From Larix kaempferi (taxonomy: Eukaryota > Streptophyta > Pinopsida > Pinales > Pinaceae), in NCBI GenBank assembly GCA_027924585.1, contig BSBM01001067.1, positions 6,594,501 through 6,658,500 of the forward strand: 64,000 nucleotides of DNA, written 5' to 3'. Below the pieces are notes generated by a model that was given only the letters and a program-made list of their open reading frames with translations, ran no database searches and was not told where the DNA came from. This document shows, in pieces, positions 10,890-22,886 of the stretch (its first letter is position 1; each line of letters opens with the position of its first letter). Both the position numbers and the translations under genes were made by a program.

Positions 10890-11757
10890 ATTCAATATCA
10901 CTCTATCAACCGTAGGCCTATCAAACCGTCATTACATCTCCCGAAGTTTGGCCATGATGGAGCTTCACACGTGGAGGAACAGCGGAGAAGCTTGGACACG
11001 AAGCTTCGTTGGAAGCCAAGGACATATATACCATTCTCCTTCTTTAGCCACATCCACATTGAAGGTGGGATTAACAGTTGTGATGCGAGAGGGAAGTCTG
11101 GTTCGGATTGCAAAATTGGAATGATGATTTTGGTGTCGGAGGAAGAAATCGCCATCCCCTACGCCCTGGGGGAGTGGCACTCTGTTGCGTTTGTTGTGGA
11201 ATGTGCAAAGGAAGGATTTCAGACTGTGGGCTTCGCTCAGCATTCCAGCAGTTCTAAGGTCTCTCTCTCCCTGCGTTGGAAGGTTTGGGACACTAGAATT
11301 GAATTAGGCCTCGCTGGTCTGGTGAGCAAGATGAAGCCGGAGGTAGATTGGGAATCCAGGTTGCAAGAGCTCTTTAGGGGCATTAGCGATGTTCGCGTGA
11401 ACATTAACAATATTTGAAGCAATCTTAGATGGATGAATTCACAACCATGACGAACACCTTGGATCGTTAGGAAGACTTGTTGGATGCAAAACAGTCTCGA
11501 CTCTCGGACCAGATAGGAAGCAAAGAAGATGAGGAAGACTCTGCTCGTCAACCCCTTTGACCATGTCAACATTTCAAGCAATAAAGAAAATGTAGAAAAC
11601 AGTAATGAGCTACATGAGGAGAACATAGAGGATAGCCAAGAAATTCAGGTCATGGACAATGAGGAGACAACAGAAGACAATCATGAGCTACATGAGGAGA
11701 ATGCCTAGGACAGCCAAGAGATACAGGTCATGGATAGCGGTCACAACACCACTTAAT
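10890..11757 (+). pseudogene. Unrecognised degenerate coding segment with an acidic tandem repeat
   Basis: An open frame from about 10890 to the TGA at 11415-11417 is unusually long and GC-richer than its surroundings, but I recognise no domain. Across stops and one frame change the coding feel continues (DEFTTMTNTLDR, SDQIGSKEDEEDSA). It then enters a direct repeat of about 78 bases (11609 to 11745) encoding NELHEENIEDSQEIQVMD twice. AT-rich sequence with ATAAATACA and a short A-run follows near 11960-11995, like a retroposed 3' end. It may be the tail of the retroelement relic just upstream, or a decayed host or captured gene. There is no ATG-initiated intact frame. Confidence 0.45.
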
Positions 11758-11995
11758 CTAGTGATTTTATGAATTTTTTTTGCACACAGCTATCAGGACA
11801 ATATGTTCGAATTTATAGCAGTTTAGGAGAAGATTCTTTTTGTTTAAGACTCATAGTTTTATGGAAGACTATAATAGAGCTAAATAATGCTCAAAGACCT
11901 CTGAAACCTTGTTTTGGAATTTTACATTGTTTTGCTTATACCTTCTTCAGCGTTTTATAAATACAAATCTATCCATTCCAATTTTTAAAAAAATG

Positions 11996-14900
11996 TTTTA
12001 TTATATAATGTTAATTTATATACATTACACTGGGGCTAGTTCTATGACAGTTGAGATGTAGAAAATAAACCTTCAACTAAGAGCTCAACATAGTTCATAA
12101 AAAAGGACATTTAAGTTTCTTATAAAAGAGCAATCTGAATGAGGTGGCAAAAGGAAACCCAAGAAAAGTAAGAGCAAGGAAGCAAGTTATAAATAAATTT
12201 ACCTAGGGCTTGGGAAGCGCATTTAATAATGTTGTGAAAGTCCATTCATTGAGAAAGGAAATAGATATAGCAATCAAGAGCACTAGAATATTTCAGTGCT
12301 ATGAAGACTCTCGAGTCTTGACTAATCATTGAAGTAATGAAAGAGAATCTCAAGCATAGAAGTGTAAAACTTAAAAGAATTTATGAGTGAATGTGTACCA
12401 AGATTTTAAAATTTGAATACAATGCACTCCATCATATTACAAGGAAATTCATGAAAAGCACATCATCTTCAGAATAAAGTTTCCAATCTCTCAACATGCA
12501 AAATCTAAATATAATGAACTTGTGGAGAGGATCCACCATAACTTGTCTTATCATCATCTCACAGCAAGTGCAAGATGATGTACATGCCATTTATTTGCAC
12601 GTTTATAAAGACAACTCTGAGATTGGGAAGAAAGATGGGGGAAAACACAAGGGGCTAGATTGCAGGGGAAACCCAACGGACTCTAACTGTAAATTTTCCA
12701 AACCCTAAAAGACTACTCTCCTTATGTTCTCAACTAAACAACGCTACTATTTAATTGCAGAAATTAAATTCTTCACATTGCAGTAATCACACATATAGCT
12801 GGAAAATAAACAACGGAATGTTAACACACACGTTGTAGCTTCCTCTAAATGATATCCTATCTAGGACAATAGAGGTATAGGCGGCTAAGTTGGTGACACA
12901 AGAGTGCTCTAACCACTACGGATAAGTAGTTGTCACACCAAACAAAGCACTCTTCACTTTAGGCCAAGCTAGAAGCTCAGCCAAGGGCGAGACCCCAGTT
13001 AACCAATGAAGGCTAACTGACAAAGACAAGGCACACCACGAAGATACAAGCAAAGGTTGCTTGACTAAGTGACCCTAGAAGACGAAATACACTACTGAGT
13101 GGTGATCTCACCAATTAATTGGGAAAACAAATACATATATCAAATCTGAAATAGATGATAAAATTACTATATCTCAATAGTGAAATGATTAGGCAAACAT
13201 CTAGGGTGAAAATAGTGCTAAGAAATGATTATCAAAATTCTGCCCTAGGGGGTTTTAGCTTCGCAAACGCACAAATACATAGGGAAGAAAATTATCAAAC
13301 TTTAATGGTTGGATGAAAGATACATCAAATAAAACACAAACCAGCACTCCCCAGGTCACCAAACAGTCAGTTACCCAAGGAGGGTGAAATTGGCTCTAAG
13401 GGGACCAGTGCCAAATATTGGGCAAATGGGGTCGGATTGAAACAAAACTTGGTCCCTAGAGGTTTTAAGGATTTCCTACTTGGGTTTTTAATCATGAAAG
13501 CAAATGGTGACCAGAACTAAGACTTTGAGAAAATGCGGGTTTTAACTTAGTTATTTTGCATGACTTCTTGAAATGGAAAATGAACAAGAGAAAAGATAAA
13601 TAATGTACTTATCTAGTTACCATGAAAGAATGTCGAGATGGTGAAGGTTACTCCAGCAAAGATCAAATAGAAGACATATAGTGAAGTCTCGGATTGAAAC
13701 CAAAATGCTCAAGAGACCACTAGCACCCCTCTCCCTGCCAAGCAAAAGATAAAATCAATTTGCAAGACAAACAAATGAGCAACTAAGAAGCGAGAGACCA
13801 ATGATAAGGAAGTGAAAAATGCTAAGATAAAATCACTCCCTATTTAACCAAACCCAAGAGGGAGCAAAAATGAAGTTTCCCTCAAGTGGTGCGCCCCTCT
13901 CAAGCTTGCCTCTCTACCTACAAATAAAATCAGATCTAAAATGCACAAAGCTATCACCAAATTCCTCTAATGCAATGGCAAAGCAACATTCAATCACTAT
14001 CAAACACATTCAGTCCACAAATGACACAAGTTTTTGCTCGAAAAATTTCTCTTCTATTCAATCTCCAAAATGTCGAGAGTCCATACAAATGAGTGAAAGA
14101 ACAAATATATAGAACTCTCATAACATCATCCCTAGTATCAATGGCTGGGATTTAATCTTGAAGTTGAGTGATCAAGGGCTGAGATTCACTCTCAAATACA
14201 CATTATGACCAGCTAGCAAAGGGGGGGTGATATTGCCCGAGTGCGCCCCCTCTAGAGTGAAATACATATCATAAGTGAAAAATATGTCAAGTGGGGTGTC
14301 CTAGGGGGTGCCTAAAGGTTGTTTTATCCCCCTAGGCACTTACAATAGTTGCGAACAATAATTTGTATGCCCAAACATGAAGTTAGACTCCAAGTGGTGC
14401 ACCCTCCCTCCATGGTGTGACTTGCCTAGGAGGGCAAGTGAGGAGTGGGGCCACAAATCACGTATAAAGTGTGCCAATTGAAGTTTAAAACATATCCAAG
14501 GTACAATACATTAATCCCATGCTGATTTACCACCTTACTTTGCCCTTTGGTTGACTTTAGTAAGTCATGGTTTTTCTGATTTAATTAATTAATATGCTGA
14601 TGTAATTTCCAGATCTGATAATTGGCCCAAAACGCTGCTTTCTCTTGCCCGGATGACTGATCTAAGTGCATAAATGGATTTAGAAGGTTCAAATCCACTA
14701 GGAACGTGTATTCATACTCCCCAAAAGATCCAATATATGGCCTGGTATGAAAATCCATGCTAACACAATTAAATTATGGCCATTAAAAATAATAATAATT
14801 AAAAATCTCACCGACCGTGACCTGAAATCATCAACTGATGCATGGAAGGTTGCAATGGAGGTCTAAGGGTACCAAAAACACAAAATCGAACCTCTGGATC

Positions 14901-15415
14901 CAAGTTCACCCCGGGGCCTATTTTTGGCCTAGTCAAACTAGGTTGACCAAGTCAAAACTAGTCAAACTGGTGACTGAGCAACATATGCATATATATCAAT
15001 GTCCTTGCATGCATGGGGTTAGAAACTCATCTTTTAAATATATTAGTAAAAGACTTAAAACAAAAATGGCATATACACTGGTGATCAAAAATGCCAAGGT
15101 AAGCATAATACATGTCAAAATGAGAATATTATGATGGTGTCAATGCAGTCCTGATTGCATACCTGCTTTCACATTCACCCCTTTGAACACTAGAGGCCAT
15201 CCCTCACTATCACCGGGTGAGGTGGAAAATACTATCATTCGCTTAGGGGACGTGACTAGTGAACAGACTTAGTGCTCTCTCAGAGGAAGGGGAAAAGGGA
15301 ACCAAAGTGACATGTGCGAGATAAGCAAACACTAGGGTATGGAGGTGTCTCACATATGGGTAGAATGCATAGGATATCCCCATTAGATTCTAGCAAGCAA
15401 CCTATAACTCACATC
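11996..15415. other. No gene seen; probable ancient transposon sequence
   Basis: 3.4 kb with only short ORFs. Scattered phrases recur (GTGGTGCRCCC near 13889 and 14394, and GTGCGCCCCC near 14242) and hint at diverged LTR or leader DNA. I find no primer site, protease, RT or integrase motif on either strand and no flanking target-site duplication. Confidence 0.45.
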
Positions 15416-18220
15416 CAAGCTGTAACGTCCCCATTATTGACCCCATTACATTCAAATGTAATTGATGTAATATTGTTATGAAATCATGGTGAGGAGCTCA
15501 AGGCCAAGGCCCCGCCATCGATTTAGTGATGCATATGCTTTGCGTGCTAGCCAGGCACATTGGAATTTCAACATCTTGTAATATGCATTTTAATAAAAAT
15601 ACCCACAACTAGCTATGCAATGCAACAAAGAGATGGGGGCATGATTTCACAAGGAATTGGGAGGGAAAACATTCAAACCCTTGAGCCAATCAGGTCAAGC
15701 CAAGTGTCAATGGGAGAACCCATCAAACCCTCAACTACCCATGTTGACTTTTGTACCCAACCATTGATTTCTCCCAAGAGTTGGTTGAGGTAGTAAATGC
15801 CTTGGGAATGGAGAGGTATGGCTGTCCAAATTCGGGTATGGGCAAGCCACCCTTCATGGAAAATCGTGTTTGTCCCTGTTATCACACCATAGTAGCAGGG
15901 CTACTATTCTTGTACAGCAGATATCTGCACATTCCAGAGCTTCCTTTATTCCAGAGCATGGCTATATATTTTGGATCACTCATGATCAGAGCAGTACATT
16001 ATTCAGATATTGTATGACCTTGTGTCAAGGCTGAGCCTTGAGAGTTCAGATTTGATGACTGATGTGACCACTTATCCCATTACAGTTTCAGTTCAGTGCC
16101 TAGAGATGTACTACAGCAGTGTTTCAGATGATGCATGATGATTGCTATTATGATGATGTTGTAAGATCTATGGATATGTTCTCACTGACTGTGGATTATT
16201 AGCTTGTTGATTTAGTCATGATTATAGCATGTGCTTGGTATATTATTCCTGATGTGGCAAACTATTTAAAATGAACTGTAAATCATAAAATGGACAATTG
16301 CTTGCACTTTTAGGTCATCTAACAAAACTTACTGGTATTTCACCTTACATAGACATGGTCTTTCCCGACACCAGTTGTCTGCTAGTGTAGGCTCCATATC
16401 CACTTGTCTCCATCCATACATGACCTTCCTGTTTGACTTTAAACCCTGACTTGTCTCATTTGACTTTCTGATACTGAGGACTTCCCTATTTTTCTACCTC
16501 TGTGTTTGGACCGCATCCCTGTTTATTTAGTGTCTCGGCTCTGAGTTGGTGACAGAACTTGCCTTTGGTGAGTTGGATTGTAGGCCTAAATCATTCTGGT
16601 CGGTTGTCCCGATGTTTGGCATTGGCTCGAACTCCCCCTAGTCACTTGAGATGTTGTTGGCTAAAACTGAAAGCTCATGTTCTACCTATGGAAACTTAAT
16701 AAATTCGCCCATGGAAACAAAAAAAGGGCAAGAGCAATGAAAAGCTAAAAATACTCCTCGAAGAGTATAAGAAAGGTCCAAAAAACAATAGTTCTTAAAA
16801 GCTATATCTAAACAATTGCTGACCTTGTGAATATATGAAAAACATGCCCTGGATGCAAGCTGCAACTAGTTGTGCTTCTCAGCACATCTGAAATCCGAAG
16901 GGTTATGTAGGCCAAAAGGCCATGGAAATAAAATTGAATGATCCTAATGAACCTGGATCAACTTGATGTAGACATGATGCCTAAGTTGAATAAACACTCT
17001 CTAAACAACTTATCCATTTGTGAGGCACAGCCATCCCCCGTGTTCTTTTGTCCAGCACAGAGTTTGTAGCTTCCCCCTTTCTCCCAGTCCAAAGTATTTT
17101 GAGTTGAGTTAGACAAGTCAAACCCTTGGCCCAACCTTGCTCCTAGCCTTCATCCTTCACTAGCAGTTTGACCATGTCCAATGGGTGAGTTTGTCATTTG
17201 AACTATGGTGCAAGTAATTTATTATAACAACGGAATATGTTAATATAATTAATGCCACTGAATGGAATTTATACTTTGAGCTTAGCTATGGGAATGATTA
17301 AAGAAGCATTGTCTTAGTCTACTGATGTGATTTATCCTTGATTATATATATTCTTGGGATCCGTGATGATGTGGACCATGTATGGTGATTATTGATGATG
17401 ATTTATGGTCCCACATGTTTGATGATGATATCATATGATGGACATATGATGCAGATGATGTTTGATCCAGTTCAGCAGGTTTATTATTATTTCAGATCAG
17501 CGGATTATACATTGTCCATATATGGTGGACCCTACAGCTGGCCCATTAGGGCAACCCATGGAGTATGAGTACACATTCCTAGTGGATTTGGGTCTTCTGG
17601 ATCCATTGAGACACTTATCATTCAGTTCCGGGCACTTCTGACAGTGATTGATGCAGTTCTACACTTGTTGACCAGATTTGGGGCTGATTTCCCAGCCTGA
17701 GCAGCAGGGGCCCCGAGAGGCCAGTTCACCTAGGGCGCTGATGATGGAGGGGGTGGTCCAGCCACTTGTTATTACCATTTATCCCCCCTCCCGGAGAGCC
17801 TGGTGGGCTCAGATGGACAGCGCTAGCACCCTAGGAGGCAGTTTTGGCACTTTCACAGTTCCCGAGGCAGTTAAAAAATGGGATAAAGTGGTCACTGAGG
17901 AAATCGATTTGGGCAATTGAGGCAAGGTTTTGGCATTTGGTTTTCACAGGGGTCTTCCAGGGTGATCTCACTATCTTCCAGTCAGTTTTCACCATGTGGG
18001 TATCTTCAGATTGATCACAGGAGGACATTTACTGCTTGACTGTCATGGATTCTGAGGACAGTTTTGGTCATCATTATTATATTGGACATATTTTATTATT
18101 TTATTGTGCCTTGGGGTGAGCTAGCAAGGATTTATACCTCCTAGCCCCACCATGTGCTTATTTTTCCATGTCCTAGTCATCATGAGGTGGATTATTGTAC
18201 TTTTTACCCCTCTAGTGGGA

Positions 18221-18228
18221 TGACGTCA
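18221..18228. promoter_or_regulatory. TGACGTCA palindrome upstream of the LTR TATA box
   Basis: A perfect 8 bp bZIP (CRE/TGA-type) core, 170 bp 5' of the TATA box. An identical copy lies in the 3' LTR (25231-25238). Plant bZIP factors of the TGA class bind such cores in stress-responsive promoters. That it works here is inference from position. Confidence 0.5.
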
Positions 18229-18396
18229 CCCTCCATTGTACCATTTAGTGCGGGCGCTATTGTTATGTTGAGTGATCCATGTGATATTATGTTATGGATT
18301 CATCCTAGCCATTGATTGTATGATGAGATCTTATAATCTCAACCACTCATTTGATGTAGTATTATGAAGTGGTATAGGGTTTTGGTCTTTATTATC

Positions 18397-18406
18397 CTAT
18401 ATAAGG
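18397..18406 (+). promoter_or_regulatory. TATA box of the giant LTR
   Basis: CTATATAAGG, followed by a GC-richer stretch (GGAGGAGACCCC) typical of a start region. The 3' LTR copy (about 25407-25416) carries one substitution just before it (CATATATAAGG). Confidence 0.6.
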
Positions 18407-20328
18407 AGGAGACCCCCCATTGTAAAGCTCACCTTTGGAGCTCTGGAATATTGGAATAGAAGATTTTTTGTGGAGCATATCTCTCTTGGCTTGTGGATTC
18501 TCTTGCATATTGAATATAAAGTATCTCTTCTATGTATCATTGTGGATTTTGGTGTTCTTGCTAACCTTTTGACAGGAAAGTCGAATTGGAGAGAGGAGGG
18601 CGACTTTTTGAGGGTTATTGTTGGAGGGATCCACATATTCTCTCTTGGGTTGATCTTGTGACAGGGAGTATCATTATTGTATCTTCGTGACATAGTTGAT
18701 GCTTTCTATTACATCTTTCTACCATTTTCATAATCATCTTGCTTGACTTGTTTCTTTGATCTTGTCTTGTAGGAGGAGGACGATTTGGCTATCTTGGAGA
18801 AGGGCGATTTGGTTGGAGCACTTGGATCTCACTCTTGAATATAAACATAGGAGAATGCTATCGACTTGCAAGGTGGCCATAAGCAAATTGAGGTAAGATC
18901 TACAAGGTATGTGCCTCTTTCATCCATTCTATCTCCATTGGTCATAAAACCCTAATTTTGGTATTTTTTTAGATCTACTTAGATCTACCCTTGCAATTGA
19001 AAAGATATTAAGAACCCACCTCTATAGGATCCACCCCTAGTTGGATCTATAGTTTGGTGGTGATTGGCTAAAAATTGACACACCTTTCAATGCAAAAAGC
19101 CTTCTTGAACCTAAATCGATTTTCCTAAGAGAAGCTTGTTGGGTAAGATCTAGCACATGGGTAGGTGAGATCCCGCTTGATTTGACATCTAGACACTTGA
19201 TCACCTATACCCATATCCTTACTTTGGTGAAAACTACCTTGTGGACATCTCTCCATGTTTTGAGGGGTTGAAACCCCCTTTTGATTTTCTTGGTACCTTA
19301 AAACTTAGATCTACTAAGATCTACCCATTAGATTCACTTGAAACTTGGAAGGAACATAGATCGGGGTGCTAACACCCCGGATCTACATTTTGGTGGCCAT
19401 TGGACTTGGTTTGGTCCACCAAACCCACTTTTTGCCTCTCCTTGAGAAAGTCGCACCCCTTTGGAGTTTTGAGTTGGACCACTTCTAGGAAGTGGGTGTT
19501 GGAGATTTTCGTGGATTTAGAATGCCCATGCCTTGAAACCTAGGTCTAGACTATCCTTTTGTCCCGATCTACCTTGGGGATTGCATTCCTTGTTTTAAGG
19601 AATTGTGGTCCACTTTTGGTCATCACTCAAAAAACCTAGATCTAGTAAGATCTAACCATTGGATCACATCCATTTCACTTGACTTGGCTTCTAGGTGTCC
19701 CGATCTACACTTTGACATCTTTCTTGACTCCATTAGCCCACTAAACAAGGCACTAGCCCTTCTCCAAACAAGGCGCACTTCTTGGGATTAGTGTCAAACC
19801 CTAGATCTAGCACATGGGTAATCCTAGAACCAACTCTAACTTGTAGATCTAACCTAGATCTAGCCTATAGTACCATCTTCACACTTAACTTCACCTTGTG
19901 GGCCCACCTAGAACCATTTTACACTTCCCAAGGCAACAAGACCCACTTGTGTAAACACATGGTACTATACTTAATAATCATACCCCATCAAGTGGCCTAA
20001 ACCATACATAGGTTGAAACACTAACTATCCATGATACCACCTTCAACCATACCTTAAACATTAGGTCTACTTAGCCTTGCATCGGTTTCCGTAACTCACC
20101 CTTTGAAACCTTTTGCTTGAGACCAATCAACTGTGATTGGGGTATAGGGTCTCCCCCTTGGTCTAGCTATACCTTGACCTAAAGCGAAGAGTGCCTCGGT
20201 TGACGTGACTCCCGCACCTGCATTGGGAACCGTGGCATCTCTTGGGTCACCTCTTTAGTTGCCTAGCTCCTCTACCGTCCCGGATGGGATACCTCTAGGG
20301 GCAACTACAAGTTGTGTGATAACATTTT

Positions 20329-20346
20329 TGGCGCCGTTGCCGGGGA
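20329..20346 (+). promoter_or_regulatory. Primer binding site of the giant-LTR element (tRNA-Asp type)
   Basis: TGGCGCCGTTGCCGGGGA lies 4 bases after the 5' LTR. It is complementary to the 3' end of plant tRNA-Asp(GUC) including CCA, the primer type used by Athila-like gypsy elements. The match is full length, in keeping with a young element. Confidence 0.9.
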
Positions 20347-20598
20347 GGTAGAGGCCTACCTTGGTTCATCATACCTGCTTTGTCTCACTCTATCCCTGCA
20401 CTTTAAACGACATACATCTTGGTAGAAGAGTTTTAAAATCTACCTGGCGACTCCACATAAGCGACTCCACTGGTGATCGATCCTATCATTATCTAGAACC
20501 CATGGGGTGCATCTTTTTGTATTTAGGTTCTTGATTTAATAACAAAACAAAAAAATTTAAAAAAATTTTAAAATTAAAAAAATAAATTTTTGCCATCC

Positions 20599-22332
20599 AT
20601 GGCTGCTTCTGAGCGCCCTAGGACTTTTGGTCGTTTGAAAGTTTTTGACTTCTCAAAAATTGTTGGGTATCCTCATCATATCCCTCATCAAGCCCGTGAA
20701 AGGTTGTCTAAATTTGATGGAAGTTATGAAATCTCTGCTGAAAGACACCTTGAACTTTTTAGGGAAATTATTAAAGATTTATCCATAACCCATGAGGATG
20801 TGTGTATGAAACTATTGGCTTCGTCCTTCAAAGAAAGAGCTGAGATCTGGTTCTTAGATTTGAAGCCCAATAGCATTTCCGGGTATGACATGTTTGAGCA
20901 AAGTTTCCTAGAAAGATGGGGAAGTGAATCCGATGATATATATTTTTCAAATCAAAACCTTCCCCTTTTTGATCCTATTGTTGAATCTGTTAATAATCAA
21001 GCATCAAGTGAATTGTCAACATCCGAAGATGACCCATCCTGCTCAATTTCTTTTGAGGATAAGTCTTCCACTTTTGAGTCGATTGATAGTCAAATCCATA
21101 ATCATTGTATAAATCATAAGTTTTCAAATTTCTTTTTAGGTAGCCCTAGTCTTGATCCAGAGGAAATTTCTGAGGATGAGCCTTTAGTCAGTCAGTCTAT
21201 TGAAGTTCCTCCCTCAGAGAAACTCATTTATCGTTCCATATTTAATGATCATTCAATTCCTTATCACCTTATTGAAAAAGAAGAAAGTGAAAACACCGAC
21301 CAAGATCCTTTAGTGGTGATCTCTCGTGATCATTGTGCATTTAATCAAGATATTATAAATGAAAATGATCACTTATCCTCTTATAATTTTAATGATGAAT
21401 CAATAGAAGGTCAATATCAAGATGAGGATGAATTAGGGAATCACACTAGATGCTCTAATCTGTTTTCCACTTCTTATAATGAGTCTTTAAATTTTTTCAT
21501 CCTTAATCAAGATAACTTAGAGTTAGATGGTTATGGTCAATCTTGTCCTCAGGTTGTAAATATTAAACTTGATCAAAAGGTTAAAATCATTCCTAGAGTA
21601 AAGACTGCTTTCTTTTGTCAAAGTCCAAGGTCAAACTTGTTTATCCATTTGGGAGAATTTTCATATTTGCAATCCACCCTCCCTTCCCAACTCTTTCAAT
21701 CATCTTTGGGTTGGTGCTCTAGTCATTTTTTTGCCTTGGAATTTTTCAATAGGAAGTATATGTATGATTACATGTTTGGAGAAAAAGCACTTCATTTCCC
21801 TTTTCAGTCACCTTGGAACAATAATGCTTGTTGTCAAATTATCAATCATTCTTGGTGGCTAGAAAAGGTGTTTAAAGATCAATTTCATCTTTTCTCCATT
21901 TTTGAGCATCAAGTGGGCCTAGTTTTGATTTTTCGTCTTTTAAGCCTTGATTTGTCCCCACTTGGTTTTTATTTGATCATCAGTCCCAAGGGGAAACGAA
22001 TTAAATATGCAAGTGAAGTGAATGAGGAAAGTAGTTTATTAAATCATATGCCTTGTATTTTTCCTCCATCCATTTTAAACAATAACTTGCATAAATTTTA
22101 TGATCCTATCAGTTTTTGGATGGAGGATGGCTTCACTAGTCAGTCGTCTCCTCTGCATTATTTCATGTTGCACCACTCAAATCCTTCTTCAATTTCTGAA
22201 CAAGTCAAGAAGATTGTGCTCTCAATTTCAATAATTTTTAATCCAATCTTGACTTGTTTCATCAACAAAAATCAAAAAAGAATCATTAATTTATTTGATG
22301 AATGGTTGCACTGGATTTATGATTTTACCTAA
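20599..22332 (+). CDS. Gag-like protein of the giant-LTR element (577 aa, intact)
   Basis: ATG at 20599 (MAASERPRTFGRLKVFDFSK); the open frame from 20590 has no earlier ATG. Residues about 35-110 form a retrotransposon gag (capsid) domain: a KFDGS start, then HLELFREI, MKLLASSFKERAEIWFLDL and FLERWG. Residues about 115-300 are acidic and Ser/Asn-rich. There is no CCHC zinc knuckle and no protease motif. The C-terminal 240 residues are aromatic and hydrophobic, with two possible membrane or core segments at about 439-464 (VGLVLIFRLLSLDLSP) and 538-557 (KIVLSISIIFNPILTCFI). The frame has no stop, unlike every other protein in the window except most of Copia-3 pol. The protein probably forms particles that package the element RNA; the role of the C-terminus is unknown to me. 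Confidence 0.85.
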   Translation: MAASERPRTFGRLKVFDFSKIVGYPHHIPHQARERLSKFDGSYEISAERHLELFREIIKDLSITHEDVCMKLLASSFKERAEIWFLDLKPNSISGYDMFEQSFLERWGSESDDIYFSNQNLPLFDPIVESVNNQASSELSTSEDDPSCSISFEDKSSTFESIDSQIHNHCINHKFSNFFLGSPSLDPEEISEDEPLVSQSIEVPPSEKLIYRSIFNDHSIPYHLIEKEESENTDQDPLVVISRDHCAFNQDIINENDHLSSYNFNDESIEGQYQDEDELGNHTRCSNLFSTSYNESLNFFILNQDNLELDGYGQSCPQVVNIKLDQKVKIIPRVKTAFFCQSPRSNLFIHLGEFSYLQSTLPSQLFQSSLGWCSSHFFALEFFNRKYMYDYMFGEKALHFPFQSPWNNNACCQIINHSWWLEKVFKDQFHLFSIFEHQVGLVLIFRLLSLDLSPLGFYLIISPKGKRIKYASEVNEESSLLNHMPCIFPPSILNNNLHKFYDPISFWMEDGFTSQSSPLHYFMLHHSNPSSISEQVKKIVLSISIIFNPILTCFINKNQKRIINLFDEWLHWIYDFT

Positions 22333-22886
22333 CATTTGTGCTCACTGGTTAGAGTAGGGTAGGTAGGTATTGAATAAGCTCACTTGAGCAGTAGGATTTG
22401 TGTGATTTTTATTTTTCTGTGTGCCGAGTATTGTCCTGTTTTCGTTTTTTTGCCTGAGTTGAGTCTTGCTCCTTCCTAAGCTTTTCTCTTCTCCTGCATA
22501 CATTTAAGAAATTATAGTTAGCATTTATATTGTTGGCTGCCTGTGTAAGTTGAGATTGCCTGATTAAAGAAGTACTCTTGTCCTCCTGCACAGTAAATAA
22601 AAATGATAAATGATAATAATGTATGCCATGCTAGTTTATATTTATATTTTGACGCATTTCAGTTTATGCTTTAGATTAGTTTTCAGTTTTATTTTATTTT
22701 TGTCCCATACATGCTCCAAGATGGTATTCTAGTGTTTGTGAGAGCAGGAACAGGTGCAAGATAAAAGCTGAAAGCAAGGATGGTGCAGTGCTGGATTGAA
22801 GATTGATGCGGAGCAGTTCGAGACCAGAGATTCTGAGGTTCTCAAGCGCTCTCTCCCTTAGAGCACTTGTCCCAGCTGGAGCCAGA
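22333..22886 (+). other. Non-coding tail between gag-like ORF and 3' LTR
   Basis: 550 bp without ORFs of note. The base run directly before the 3' LTR (GCTGGAGCCAGA) is a poor polypurine tract. A longer purine-biased stretch lies at about 22735-22830. No remnant of protease, RT or integrase was found, so pol was lost long before this copy formed. Confidence 0.6.

Larger units (their letters stand above)
15877..20324 (+). repeat. 5' LTR (4.45 kb) of the giant-LTR element
   Basis: Exceptionally long LTR. A TGACGTCA palindrome (18221-18228) lies 170 bp before a CTATATAAGG TATA box (18397-18406), so U3 is about 2.5 kb and R-U5 about 1.9 kb. R-U5 (18960-19870) is dense in AGATCTA words. Short ORFs within it (for example 17678-17920) appear in both LTRs only because the LTR is duplicated, and show no family match. 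Confidence 0.95.

Noticed and set aside
13870-14112. 80-codon ATG ORF (MKFPSSGAPLSSLPLYLQ)
   Set aside because: Composition matches flanking non-coding DNA, and no homology pattern or gene context is visible.
17678-18028. ORFs on both strands, repeated identically at 24688-25038
   Set aside because: Repeated only because the LTR is duplicated; overlapping in two strands, with no domain and no codon bias.
18397-18693. Minus ORF (and longer minus version at 25341-25703)
   Set aside because: The longer version results from one LTR substitution removing a stop; no family match.
18960-19870. Short repeated words considered as a CRISPR-like array
   Set aside because: Spacing is irregular, units are 7-18 bases, the genome is eukaryotic, and both LTRs carry them.
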